From Actinocatenispora rupis (GTDB lineage: Bacteria > Actinomycetota > Actinomycetes > Mycobacteriales > Micromonosporaceae): a stretch of DNA of 64,000 nt. The DNA is taken from assembly GCF_016861975.1 (NCBI RefSeq), contig NZ_BOMB01000031.1:160878-224877 (forward strand), in the 5' to 3' direction. A program made the translations under genes and the position numbers. Positions 33,801-42,064 of this stretch are shown one piece after another (positions within the stretch are counted from its first letter, which is position 1; each line of letters starts with the position of its first letter). The notes below the pieces were generated by a model. It did no database searches. It was not told where the DNA came from and worked only from the letters and a program-made list of their open reading frames with translations.

Positions 33801-35016
33801 GCTGCGGTCCGCCGCCGGACGCGTGCCCGACGAGGGCGAGCGCGCCGTGCTGTTCGGCCCGCCGCGCCGACGCCAGGGTGGACGCGGTGATCCGGTCGCT
33901 GCTCGCCGGCATCGTGCCGGTGGTCAGCACCAGCTTGCCGCGGACGTCACCGGCCTTCGCGTAGTCGGCCTCCGTACCGTTGCCCACGTCGACGAACTCG
34001 GCGGTGGTCGGTGCGGCCGGTGGGTTCGCGGACAGCGGCGACCGGTACACCTGGACCTTCTCGCCGTCCCGCGTCAGCGTCGGCAGCCGTACGCCGGTGG
34101 TGGAGGCGCCGACCGCGATGACACCGTCGGCGGCGGCCGGCGTGCCGACCGTGCCGGCGCCGGGGCCCGCGTTGCCGGCGGCGGCGACCACCACGACGCC
34201 CGCGCGTACCGCGGCGGTGGCGGCCTCGCCGAGCGGGTCGTGACCGTCGCCGACGCCGCCCAGGCTCAGGTTCACGACGTCCGCGCGGTGCGGGTTCGCC
34301 GGGTCGACGGCACGTTCCAGGCCGGCGATGATGTCCGACTCGTAGCCGTCGCCCGCCGAGTTCAGCACCTTGTACGCGGTGAGCGTCGCGTCCGGCGCCA
34401 CCCCGGTCACGCCGCCGGAGCCGGCGATGATGCCGGCCACGTGGCTGCCGTGCCCGTTGTCGTCGGCCGGGTCGTCGTCGCCGTTCACCACGTCGTACCC
34501 GGCGACGACCTTGTGGCCGGGGCCGAAGCCGCCGCCCAGGTCCGGGTGCCCGTACGCCACCCCGGTGTCCAGGATCGCGACCGTGATCCCCTTGCCGCGC
34601 AACGGATTCCCGTGCCCGTCGGTTTGCCGCCACACGCTCGGCGCGCCGATCACCTCGACGTTGTCGTCCGCCGCCGCCGCATGCACCGGTACGTCCGGCA
34701 CCACCCGCCGTACGCCCGGCAGGCCGCGCAGCCGCGCCACCTCACCCGCCGGTACGCGCATCGCCACTGCGTTCGTCAGCGTGGTGAACGAGCGCTGCCC
34801 GCTCGGGTGCAGCCCGGCCGCGCGCGCGTCGGACACCAGGTCGCGGTGCCGGGCGCCGAGCGCCGTACGCTGCCCCGCCGACGGCGCGCCGGTCAGCTCG
34901 ACGATGACCCGCCTCGCCGGGCCGCTCGGCGCCGCTCCCGCCGGCGTACCGGCCAGGGCGGTGACGCCCAGCGCCGCCGCCAGTACGGTCGCGACGACCG
35001 TTCTTCGCTGTCCCAT
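30892..35016 (-). CDS. Secreted S8 subtilisin-like peptidase with Asp-box repeats
   Basis: A 1374-residue exported protease. It has a signal peptide (VVATVLAAALGVTALAGTPAGA, ending about 29), an I9-type propeptide, and the S8 domain with Asp150 (LDTGV), His189 (NGHGSHVAG) and Ser508 (GTSMAAPHVAG). A PA-like insert precedes the Ser. A fibronectin-like region follows. The C-terminal 550 or so residues carry at least nine BNR/Asp-box motifs (STDRGATW, SDDRGSTW, SADGGRTW, STDGGASW, TVDGGATW, STDGGRTW), predicting a sialidase-type beta-propeller for substrate or glycan contact. ATG 35016 has AAGGAG upstream. Confidence 0.94.
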   Translation of the reverse strand: MGQRRTVVATVLAAALGVTALAGTPAGAAPSGPARRVIVELTGAPSAGQRTALGARHRDLVSDARAAGLHPSGQRSFTTLTNAVAMRVPAGEVARLRGLPGVRRVVPDVPVHAAAADDNVEVIGAPSVWRQTDGHGNPLRGKGITVAILDTGVAYGHPDLGGGFGPGHKVVAGYDVVNGDDDPADDNGHGSHVAGIIAGSGGVTGVAPDATLTAYKVLNSAGDGYESDIIAGLERAVDPANPHRADVVNLSLGGVGDGHDPLGEAATAAVRAGVVVVAAAGNAGPGAGTVGTPAAADGVIAVGASTTGVRLPTLTRDGEKVQVYRSPLSANPPAAPTTAEFVDVGNGTEADYAKAGDVRGKLVLTTGTMPASSDRITASTLASARRAEQHGALALVGHASGGGPQLAGTYAGAAHGLESGDSLRMDSVVVLGMDADQYAELVRLAKDGPVRATLGSVDATDRLADFSSRGPTSRYTLKPDLVAPGVEIRSTVPTDLYGPGVYRMSGTSMAAPHVAGAAALVRQAHPDRDAATVGAALIGSAHGLADLGPAAQGAGRLDVAAAVSADLTASPATLSLGLADQSARTVSGSARLTLHNASRQAVRTTLAAKPAPDSPGRVTVTPPSVRVPAGGSATVTVTVRADTDVTGDADLAGWVTAGALRVPYLLAERPLLVRASPDPSTGSSTAFVYSPTPLAAPPVVTVTPPRGRPTAVTAVLDHDTWYRAPLSGAVPGAYTLSVRARTAAGPVLAGTGSFEVTAPDAGGAWRPVGPNSDALRLTTDPYHDGRGAALASTSPAVWLTDDRGAHWRRSGRLPVADGGAGSLAYGRDALYYAVNGAGGGSFGSVYDPTYQGRILRSTDRGATWTTVPFPDTHVYSVATAGSRLVAVTSAGYAVSDDRGSTWTTYPQTWGDEPADVALGSADLFVATGTGVWVVHDVTGTPGPAQRSYTARDTQLVALAADGDTALATLLDGSVLTSADGGRTWTVRYDLGSSYPVSAAVLGDRLYVGATGTDFASTDGGASWSKQPKPVSGTVDTGFAAWPGDDAVVVSAERGGLFRTADAGATFHRIGVPGLTVDSLAVTSAGGTPRLVAGTESDTYATDLPAGDLTPDTLEWGRAREGLIQSQPQLLAVDPTDPAVVWKTLDFPFVDSYELQRSTDGGGHFTRVDRTQEKAYAVLVHPADPKRVLVSMFAPSRGYALRRTVDGGATWKNLYQDRKYTALAGDPADPDRLWLGAADGLYRSDDGGATVTRVATGAVTAIDVSAGRIVVGGDTIRVSTDGGRHFTTGSVGGLPVRVSALAATHGALYAATTAYSANGLPVGGRGVLRSTDGGRTWRSVSGGLTAPDVTSLAVAPDGHWLFAGTKGGGVYRMPL

Positions 35017-35122
35017 CGTCCGCTCCTTCGTCCGGGGATCCGGCGTACGCGACCGGTCGGCCGGGCCGCGTCCACCGACGCGATTCCAGTGGCGGGCGGG
35101 GTCGCGGGGCAAGGGAGTGTGC

Positions 35123-35155
35123 TGGCCCATTGCGGACGCTGGCACGGATGGGCCA
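35123..35155. promoter_or_regulatory. Inverted repeat TGGCCCAT-N17-ATGGGCCA
   Basis: Two perfect 8-bp arms (35123-35130 and 35148-35155) lie between the divergent subtilase gene and the regulator gene, 12 bp from the regulator start. A likely operator of that regulator. Confidence 0.6.
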
Positions 35156-35166
35156 CGATCTGCCGC

Positions 35167-36150
35167 GTGACGGACGAGGTGGGAGCACTGGCCGGCGCCG
35201 GGGTCGGCGGCTTCGACGAGCGCGTGTACCGGGCGGTCCTCGCGGCCGGCACCGCCACCCCGGGCGACGTCGCCGACGCGACCGGTACCGCCGCGCCGGC
35301 CGTGGTCCGCGCGCTCGACCGGTTACGCGCCGCCGGCCTCGTCAACCGCCTCGCCGGGCGCCGCCGCCGGTACACCGCCGTCCACCCGCGTACCGGGATG
35401 GCCGGGCTGCTGTCCGCCCGTACCGACGAGTTGGACGCGGCGCGCGCGGCGGTCGACGAGCTGGTCACGCTGTTCGAGGCGCACGGCTCGGACACCGGTG
35501 GCGGCGGCGCGGTCGAGCTGCTCACCGGGCGGGAGGCGCTCGGCCACTGGTTCGTCCGGCTGCAACAGGAGGCGCGCGAGGAGGTGCTGTCCCTCGACCG
35601 CCCGCCGTACGCGCTGGCCGACTCCAACCCGGTGCAGCCGCAGATCCTCGCCCGCGGCGTCGCGTTCCGCACCATCTACGCGCCCGAGGCGCTCGCCACC
35701 GCCGAGGACCTCGCCGAACTCGCCGACCTGACCGCCCGCGGCGAGCAGGCCCGCGTACTGCCCGGCCTCGCGCTCAAGATGAGCATCGCCGACCGGCGCG
35801 TCGCCCTGCTCCCGCTCACCCTCGACTTCCGGCAGGTCCGCGCCGCGCTCATCCGCGAGTCCACGCTGCTCGCCGGCCTGCTCGACCTCTTCGACTCGTA
35901 CTGGGCGCGCGCGGTGCCCGTGCCCGCCGTCGGCGACCGCCCCGCCGAGCCGGCCGCCGACCCGCTGGACGACGACGACCGCGCGCTGCTCACCCTGCTC
36001 GTCAGCGGTCTCAAGGACGAGGCGATCGCGCGCCAGCTCGGCTGGTCCGTCCGTACGATGCGGCGGCGGATGCGCCGGCTGCACGACCTGCTCGGCGCCG
36101 CCAACCGGTTCCAGGCCGGTGTCGCCGCCGCGCACCGCGGCTGGATCTGA
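35167..36150 (+). CDS. TrmB/LuxR-like transcriptional regulator
   Basis: A 327-residue regulator with a DNA-binding motif at each end. The N-terminus (about 15-65) is a TrmB/winged HTH (VYRAVLAAGTATPGDVADATG). A phospholipase D-like middle (LLTGREALGHWFVRLQQEAREEVLSLDRPPYA) is typical of TrmB-like sensors. The C-terminus (about 262-320) is a LuxR-type HTH (LLTLLVSGLKDEAIARQLGWSVRTMRRRM). The start is GTG 35167. It is divergent from the subtilase gene and probably controls it through the inverted repeat between them. Confidence 0.85.
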   Translation: MTDEVGALAGAGVGGFDERVYRAVLAAGTATPGDVADATGTAAPAVVRALDRLRAAGLVNRLAGRRRRYTAVHPRTGMAGLLSARTDELDAARAAVDELVTLFEAHGSDTGGGGAVELLTGREALGHWFVRLQQEAREEVLSLDRPPYALADSNPVQPQILARGVAFRTIYAPEALATAEDLAELADLTARGEQARVLPGLALKMSIADRRVALLPLTLDFRQVRAALIRESTLLAGLLDLFDSYWARAVPVPAVGDRPAEPAADPLDDDDRALLTLLVSGLKDEAIARQLGWSVRTMRRRMRRLHDLLGAANRFQAGVAAAHRGWI

Positions 36151-36159
36151 GCCCCGCCG

Positions 36160-36663
36160 TCAGCGCAGCCGCTTGGTGAACATCAGCACCGCGTCGTCGT
36201 CGATCGGGATCGACGACCCGGGCACCACCGGACGCCCGCCGTACTGCACGCCGCGGCCGTCGGGCAGGTAGCCGCGCCGGACGTACATCCGTTGCGCCGC
36301 ACCGTAATCCGCGTACAGGCCGACGCCGAGGCCGACCACCGGCGACCGCTCCGCCACCCGCGCCTCGGCCGCGTCCATCAGCGCGCCGCCGACACCCCGC
36401 CGCCGGAACTCCGGCAGCACGTTGAAGTCCTGGATCTCCGGGATCCCGCCGAACGGCTCGTACCCCGACTCCCACCACACCGTCAGGTATCCGGCGAAGC
36501 GCCCGCCGACCGTCGCCACCAGCACGTCGCGGACGCCGCGCGCCTGCTCCGCCAGGTACCGCTCGTACTGCGTCATCGGCTTGTCCCAGCCGAGCGCCGT
36601 GAACGCCGCCGCGATCACCACCGGGTCGTCCGCCCGCAACGCCCTGATCTCGTACTCCGCCAC
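36160..36663 (-). CDS. GNAT-family N-acetyltransferase
   Basis: A 167-residue enzyme with the GNAT acetyl-CoA loop in FRRRGVGGALMDAAEARV (about residues 93-110) and the later strand-helix AAQRMYVRRGYLPDGRG. The acceptor substrate cannot be told from the sequence. GTG 36663 (MAEYEIRALRADD) is the family-like start. It converges on the preceding regulator with 9 bp between the stops, and the zinc-ribbon gene lies 71 bp upstream on the same strand. Confidence 0.88.
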   Translation of the reverse strand: MAEYEIRALRADDPVVIAAAFTALGWDKPMTQYERYLAEQARGVRDVLVATVGGRFAGYLTVWWESGYEPFGGIPEIQDFNVLPEFRRRGVGGALMDAAEARVAERSPVVGLGVGLYADYGAAQRMYVRRGYLPDGRGVQYGGRPVVPGSSIPIDDDAVLMFTKRLR

Positions 36664-36734
36664 GCCCGCGACCGTACCCCCACGCCCGCGATCCCTTGTA
36701 CCGGCCCGGATCCGCGCGGGCCGGCGCGACCGGG

Positions 36735-37832
36735 TCAGTGCTGGCGGGCGATGACGATGAGCGTGATGATCGCGGCGAGCAGCAGCACGCCCGCGGTGAT
36801 CGCCGCCGCGATCTTCGCCCCGCTGTACGGCCGCTGACCGATCACCTCGCCGCTGCGCGCGTTGATCATCACCTGGTACGTCTTCGCGCCGTGCAGGTAG
36901 TTCGCCAGCCACACCGGCAGCAGCATCAGCTTGTACATGATCTCGGCGTACTGCGTGTCGGACCAGTTGATGCGCTGCTCGTCGCCGCCGATGTCGCGCC
37001 GGATGTCGCCGCGGATCACCTCGGCCATCTTGCCCTTGGCGATGTTCAGCCCCTGCTCGGGCTCGATCTCGTACCGCAGGGTGTGGTAGCCGGCGAGGAA
37101 CGCCGGCTGGTACGGCACCGACTGGTGCAGCGGCCACGGCGCCAGCTGGTCGAGCTGCTTCGCACCGAGCCGCGGCGTGGCCGGCACGAGCACGTCGTCG
37201 AAGAACCGCCGCACCTCGCCGGCCGCCGGGTACCACCGGGTGCGCCGCACCTGCCGGGTCTGCCGGTTCCCGTTCGAGTCCGTGTACGACTCGGACACGT
37301 AGTAGTACTCGCCGCGGGCGCCGGTGTAGCGCGTCGCCGTGTGCGAGTCGTACGTCCAGTGCGGCAGGTAGGTGCCCTTGGTGGACTCCGCGTCGGTGAC
37401 CTTCTTCAGCGAACTCGGCGCGAACCAGCGCGACGAGATCCACTTGCGCAGCGCGTCGCGCGCGGCCCGGTTGTCCAGCGCGAACGGCAGCACCGCCTCC
37501 GGCACGACCTGCCCGGTGGCGCGCGGATCCGCGACCAGCGGCGCACCGCAGAACTGGCACGCCTCGGACAGGCTCATGCTCTGCGTCCGCGCGCCGCACT
37601 TCTGGCACACGTACTGGTGCGCGGTGAGCTGCGCGACCGGCTTGCGCGGAAGCGTCGCCAGCTCCTCGATGCGGTGCTCCTGCACGTACCGCTGGGCGAT
37701 GGCGATCTGCTGCTCGTGCCCGCAGTACGGGCAGCGCAGCACGTTGGTGCCGGGCGCGAACTCGACCCGCGCCCCGCAGCTCTCACACGGGTAGCTCGAC
37801 GGCGCCTGTTGCGACGCGGCCTGGTCGGTCAT
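36735..37832 (-). CDS. Zinc-ribbon membrane protein paired with an SPFH protein
   Basis: A 365-residue protein with two N-terminal zinc ribbons (CESC/CPYC and CQKC/CQFC, about residues 16-95). A beta-rich middle with WYPAAGEV and YEIEPEQGLNIAKGKM follows, and the C-terminus has one transmembrane helix (about 340-360). It resembles the TFIIB-like zinc-ribbon proteins encoded next to SPFH/virion-core-type proteins. Its start is 12 nt after the SPFH stop, so they form an operon. A membrane-associated complex is plausible; the function is not established. Confidence 0.75.
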   Translation of the reverse strand: MTDQAASQQAPSSYPCESCGARVEFAPGTNVLRCPYCGHEQQIAIAQRYVQEHRIEELATLPRKPVAQLTAHQYVCQKCGARTQSMSLSEACQFCGAPLVADPRATGQVVPEAVLPFALDNRAARDALRKWISSRWFAPSSLKKVTDAESTKGTYLPHWTYDSHTATRYTGARGEYYYVSESYTDSNGNRQTRQVRRTRWYPAAGEVRRFFDDVLVPATPRLGAKQLDQLAPWPLHQSVPYQPAFLAGYHTLRYEIEPEQGLNIAKGKMAEVIRGDIRRDIGGDEQRINWSDTQYAEIMYKLMLLPVWLANYLHGAKTYQVMINARSGEVIGQRPYSGAKIAAAITAGVLLLAAIITLIVIARQH

Positions 37833-37844
37833 CAGGGGTTCCCG

Positions 37845-39008
37845 TCAGGACTGCGGCGGAAGCGGCGGCGGGGTGCTGCCGAGCACGGCGGCCAGCTCCG
37901 GCACCTGCTGCGCCGGCGTCCACTGCGCCATGCCCTGCCGCCACACCAGGGTGTTCGCGGTGAGCGCGCCGCTCGCGGCCTGCTGCGCCAGACCCGCCTG
38001 GTCGAACGGGCCCTGCTGCGCCCCGCCGACCCCGATGTACCACTGCTGCTGCGGGGGCAGCGGCGGCGGCCCACCCTGCGGACCGCCCTGCGGCGCCTGC
38101 TGCTGATAGCCCTGCTGCTGGTACCCCTGCGGCGCCTGCTGGTAGCCCTGCTGCGGCTGACCGAAGCCCTGCGCGAGGCGCTGCCCGGCGGCCATGCCGA
38201 GGCCGATGCCGATGCCCTCGCCGGCGCCGCCCTGGTTGTTCGCCGCGTCCTGGATCGCGTTCGCCGTCTGGAACTGGGTGTACTTGTCCATGTCGCCGAC
38301 CACACCCATCTGGGTGCGCTTGTCGAGCGCCGCCTCGACCTCCGGCGGGACCGAGATGTTCTCGATGATGAACTTGGGGATCGCGATGCCGACCTCGGCC
38401 AGCTCCTGGCTGAGGGCGCCGGCGAGCTTGTTGCCGATGGACATCTGGTGCGCGGCGAGGTCCAGCATCGGCACCTCGGCGGTGGCCAGCGCGCTGCCCA
38501 GCCGCCCCACCACCATCTGCCGCAGGTACTCCGCGACCTCCTCGGTGCGGAACTGCGGGTCGGTGCCGACCAGCTCGGTGAGCAGCCGGCGCGGCTCGAC
38601 CACGCGCATCGAGTACGCACCGAAGGCGCGCAGGCGGACCATGCCGAACTCGGCGTCCCGGACGATGACGGGGTTCTGCGTGCCCCACTTCATGTCGGTG
38701 AACTGCCGGGTGTTGACGAAGTACACCTCGGCCTTGAACGGTGAGTGGAAACCGTACTTCCAGCCCTTGAGGGTGGACAGGATCGGCATGTTCTGGGTCT
38801 GCAGCTCGTACGTGCCCGGACCGTACGCGTCGGCGATGCGGCCCTCGTTGACGAAGACCGCGACCTGCGACTCGCGCACGACGAGCTTGGCGCCCATCTT
38901 GATCTCGTTGTCGTACCGCGGGAAGCGCCACACGATCGTGTCGCGACTCTGGTCGAGCCACTCGACGATGTCGATGAACTCGCCCTTGATCTTGTCGATC
39001 AGTCCCAC
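37845..39008 (-). CDS. SPFH-domain protein with C-terminal GYF_2 domain (YdjI-like)
   Basis: A 387-residue protein. Residues about 25-260 are an SPFH/band-7 domain of the virion-core (YdjI) type (VVRESQVAVFVNEGRI, FGAYSMRV). Residues about 260-335 are a Gln/Gly/Pro-rich linker with GYQQ repeats. The end (about 335-380) is a GYF_2 domain (QWYIGVGGAQQGPF...GALTANTLVWRQGMAQWTPA). GTG 39008 follows GAGGGGG. It is first in an operon with the zinc-ribbon gene. SPFH proteins organise membrane microdomains or stress responses; the role here is inferred. Confidence 0.85.
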   Translation of the reverse strand: MGLIDKIKGEFIDIVEWLDQSRDTIVWRFPRYDNEIKMGAKLVVRESQVAVFVNEGRIADAYGPGTYELQTQNMPILSTLKGWKYGFHSPFKAEVYFVNTRQFTDMKWGTQNPVIVRDAEFGMVRLRAFGAYSMRVVEPRRLLTELVGTDPQFRTEEVAEYLRQMVVGRLGSALATAEVPMLDLAAHQMSIGNKLAGALSQELAEVGIAIPKFIIENISVPPEVEAALDKRTQMGVVGDMDKYTQFQTANAIQDAANNQGGAGEGIGIGLGMAAGQRLAQGFGQPQQGYQQAPQGYQQQGYQQQAPQGGPQGGPPPLPPQQQWYIGVGGAQQGPFDQAGLAQQAASGALTANTLVWRQGMAQWTPAQQVPELAAVLGSTPPPLPPQS

Positions 39009-39087
39009 CGCAGAACCCCCTCGCGCGCCGGCCCGGTCGGAAAAGCCGGGCCGCGGCACACGGTAGCAAGCGCCGGCGAGCCAAGCC

Positions 39088-40818
39088 TCAGAAGCGTGCG
39101 GGTTCGGTGTAGGCGCCCCATTCGTCGCGCAACGCGCCGCAGATCTCGCCGAGAGTGGCCTCGACCCGGCAGGCCGCCAGCATCGGCGGGACCAGGTTGC
39201 CGTCGCCCCGCGCGACCGCCACCAGCTCGCCCAGCGCGGCGGTCACGGCCGCCTCGTCCCGCGCCGTACGGCGGGCGGCGAGCAGGTCCCGCTGCTCGGT
39301 CTCCACCTCGTGCGACACGCGCAGGATGTCCAGTTCCCGGCTGACCGTGGCGGTGTGGCAGTTGACGCCCACGATCCGCTTCTCGCCCTTCTCCAACGCC
39401 TGCTGGTACCGGAAGGCCGCCTCGGCGATCTCGCCGGTGAACCAGCCGTCCTCGATGCCGCGCAGGATCCCGGCGGTCATCGGGCCGATCGGGTGTCCCG
39501 CCGACGCACTTCCCTCCGCGGAGGCGGTGGACGGCTCGGTGCGCGCCTCGCCCATCCGGCGGATCCGCGCGAAGATCTCCTCGGCCTGCGCCTCGATCCG
39601 GTCGGTCAGCGCCTCCACGTACCACGAGCCGCCGAGCGGGTCGGCCACGTTCGTCACGCCCGTCTCCTCCATCAGCACCGCCTGGGTACGCAGCGCGATC
39701 TCGGCGGACTCCTCGGTCGGCAGCGCGAGCGTCTCGTCCAGGGCGTTGGTGTGCAAGGAGTTCGTCCCGCCGAGTACGGCGGCGAGCGCCTCCACCGCGG
39801 TGCGTACCACGTTGTTGTAGGGCTGTTGGGCGGTGAGCGAGACGCCGGCGGTCTGGGTGTGGAAACGCAGCCACAGCGCGCGTTCGGACGTCGCACCGTA
39901 CTCGTCGCGCAGCCAGCGGGCCCAGATCCGCCGCGCCGCCCGGAACTTCGCGATCTCCTCGAAGAAGTCGACGTGCGAGTCGAAGAAGAACGACAGGCCG
40001 GGCGCGAACGTGTTCACGTCCAGCCCGCGCGAGAGCCCCAGCTCCACGTACGCGAAGCCGTCGGCGAGGGTGAACGCCAGCTCCTGCGCGGCCGTCGACC
40101 CGGCCTCGCGGATGTGGTAGCCGGACACCGAGAGCGGCTTGTACCGCGGGATCTCGGCGTTGCAGTAGGCCATCAGGTCGCCGATCAGGCGCAGGTGCGG
40201 CTCGGGCGCGAACAGCCACTCCTTCTGCGCGATGTACTCCTTGAAGATGTCCGTCTGCAGCGTGCCGTCCAATGTGGACAGATCGGCGCCCTGCCGCTCC
40301 GCGGCCACCAGGTACATGCAGAAGACCGGCACGGCCGGGCCGGAGATCGTCATCGACGTGGTCACGTCGGCCAGCGGGATGCCCTCGAACAGCACGTCCA
40401 TGTCCGCGGCCGAGTCGATCGCGACACCGCAGTGCCCGACCTCGCCGAGCGAGCGCGGGTCGTCCGAGTCGCGACCCATCAGCGTCGGCATGTCGAACGC
40501 CACGGACAGCCCGCCACCGCCCGCGCCGAGGAGCATCTTGTACCGCTCGTTGGTCTGCTTGGCGTTGCCGAAGCCGGAGAACTGCCGGATCGTCCACGCC
40601 CGCCCGCGGTACCCGGTCGGGTGGAGCCCGCGCGTGTACGGGAACTCGCCGGGCCAGCCGATGCGGTCGAAGCCGGGGACCTCGACACCGGGCGGCGGAC
40701 CGTACACCGGGTCGAGGTCGTCGCCGGACAGCGTGGTGAAGTCGGCCTCCCGCTTGCGGGCCGCGTCGTACCGGCGCTGCCAGCGCTCGCGTCCCGCCCC
40801 GATCCCCGCCGCGTCCAT
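39088..40818 (-). CDS. icmA: Isobutyryl-CoA mutase large subunit
   Basis: A B12-dependent mutase interconverting isobutyryl-CoA and n-butyryl-CoA. The 576 residues comprise only the substrate-binding barrel; the cobalamin-binding domain is absent and must come from a separate small subunit. The specificity residues are diagnostic. TIRQF places Phe at 80 where methylmalonyl-CoA mutase has Tyr, and EYIAQ places Gln at 198 where that enzyme has Arg. The family motif HTQTAGVSLTAQQPYNN is intact. No icmB is in the window, but a MeaB-type GTPase is at 52.4 kb. A FadR/TetR-like box lies just upstream. Confidence 0.9.
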   Translation of the reverse strand: MDAAGIGAGRERWQRRYDAARKREADFTTLSGDDLDPVYGPPPGVEVPGFDRIGWPGEFPYTRGLHPTGYRGRAWTIRQFSGFGNAKQTNERYKMLLGAGGGGLSVAFDMPTLMGRDSDDPRSLGEVGHCGVAIDSAADMDVLFEGIPLADVTTSMTISGPAVPVFCMYLVAAERQGADLSTLDGTLQTDIFKEYIAQKEWLFAPEPHLRLIGDLMAYCNAEIPRYKPLSVSGYHIREAGSTAAQELAFTLADGFAYVELGLSRGLDVNTFAPGLSFFFDSHVDFFEEIAKFRAARRIWARWLRDEYGATSERALWLRFHTQTAGVSLTAQQPYNNVVRTAVEALAAVLGGTNSLHTNALDETLALPTEESAEIALRTQAVLMEETGVTNVADPLGGSWYVEALTDRIEAQAEEIFARIRRMGEARTEPSTASAEGSASAGHPIGPMTAGILRGIEDGWFTGEIAEAAFRYQQALEKGEKRIVGVNCHTATVSRELDILRVSHEVETEQRDLLAARRTARDEAAVTAALGELVAVARGDGNLVPPMLAACRVEATLGEICGALRDEWGAYTEPARF

Positions 40819-40834
40819 CGGACCTCCCAGCTGA

Positions 40835-40850
40835 CCTTAACGATCGATCA
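40835..40850. promoter_or_regulatory. TTAACG-type operator upstream of the mutase gene
   Basis: CCTTAACGATCGATCA, a near-palindrome of the TTAACGNNCGTTAA type, 17 bp upstream of the mutase start. It is nearly identical to the box at 54580-54595. Confidence 0.6.
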
Positions 40851-40976
40851 GCCAATACTAGGACGCCCAACTACCCGTGCCCAGCGGGCCCCGGAAAGGA
40901 ACGAAGACGGACTTCCCAGCGAACCCGCCACCCAGGTACGAAACGACCACGGGACGCCGCGGGTCAGGCGGGCCGG

Positions 40977-41984
40977 TCAGGACGGGAAGCGGACGTACAC
41001 GACCTGGTCGCCGGCGGCCAGCGGCGCCGTCGCCGCGGGCAGCGGTACCGGGGTGTCGTCGCCGCGGCGCACCACCGCCAGGACGACCTCGGACAGCGCG
41101 GACACCGGCCGACCGACCTCGGCACCGGTCACCGGACGCTGCACCAGATCCAGCCCGTGCCCGTACGAGAAGAGGTCCTGCGCGACGGACGCCACCGACG
41201 GCTTGCACGCCGACAGCCCGACCAGCCGGCCCGCCGTCTCCGACGAGGTGATCACCGTACGGGCGCCGCTCTGGCGCAGCAGCGCCGCGTTCTCCTCCTC
41301 GCGTACCGAGGCGCAGACGTCGACGGTCGCGTTGAGCTGGCGGGCGGTCAGCGTGATCAGCACCGCGCTGTTGTCGTCGTGCACGGTGACGAGCACCTGG
41401 TCGGCGTTGGCCACCTCGGCCTCGCGCAACGTGTCCGAACGCTCCGCGTTCGCCTGCACCGCGGCCAGGCCCATCGCCGTCGCCACGCCCACCGCCTCCG
41501 CCCGCGGGTCCACCGCGACGATCCGCCGCGGGTCCGTACCGTCGGCGAGCATGGCGCGCGCCGCGGCCTGCCCCTTCGTACCGAAACCGCAGATGATGAC
41601 GTGTCCCCGCACCGACGACCTCCAGCGGGCCACGCGCAGCTGCTCCCGGCCCCGCTCGGTCAGCACCGCCAAAGTGGTACTGACCAGGATGACCAGGAAC
41701 AGGATGCGCAGCGGCGTGATGAGCAGGATGGTGAGCAGCCGCGCGCCCGGCGTCACCGGGACGATGTCGCCGTACCCGGTGGTGGTGAGGCTGACGGTCG
41801 CGTAGTAGAGCGCGTCGAGGAACGACAGCGGGCCGCCGGCCGAGTCCCGGTAACCGCTCCCGTCCAGCCACACCACCACCGCGGACGCGAACAACAGCAG
41901 GACCGCGAGCAGGACCCGGCGCGCCACCTCACGCAGCGGCGGACGCTCGGTCCGCGGCAGCCGGACCGCCGATCGACGCCACAC
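40977..41984 (-). CDS. Two-helix potassium channel with RCK domain
   Basis: A 335-residue ion channel. TM1 is at about 22-42, the pore loop has the K+ selectivity filter TTTGYGD, TM2 is at about 88-110, and a cytoplasmic RCK domain carries the Rossmann motif GFGTKGQAAA. An RCK-C module is present near the end. It acts as a gated K+ conductance, with tetramer assembly known for the family. GTG 41984 is the start. It is divergent from a nucleotidyltransferase gene. Confidence 0.92.
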   Translation of the reverse strand: MWRRSAVRLPRTERPPLREVARRVLLAVLLLFASAVVVWLDGSGYRDSAGGPLSFLDALYYATVSLTTTGYGDIVPVTPGARLLTILLITPLRILFLVILVSTTLAVLTERGREQLRVARWRSSVRGHVIICGFGTKGQAAARAMLADGTDPRRIVAVDPRAEAVGVATAMGLAAVQANAERSDTLREAEVANADQVLVTVHDDNSAVLITLTARQLNATVDVCASVREEENAALLRQSGARTVITSSETAGRLVGLSACKPSVASVAQDLFSYGHGLDLVQRPVTGAEVGRPVSALSEVVLAVVRRGDDTPVPLPAATAPLAAGDQVVYVRFPS

Positions 41985-42064
41985 ACCACCGACAGTACGG
42001 GGCGGTGCCGGTCGCCGTGCGCTCCCCCGCCCGTGTCGCGCGCCGCCGTGCCATGCTTCGGCGC

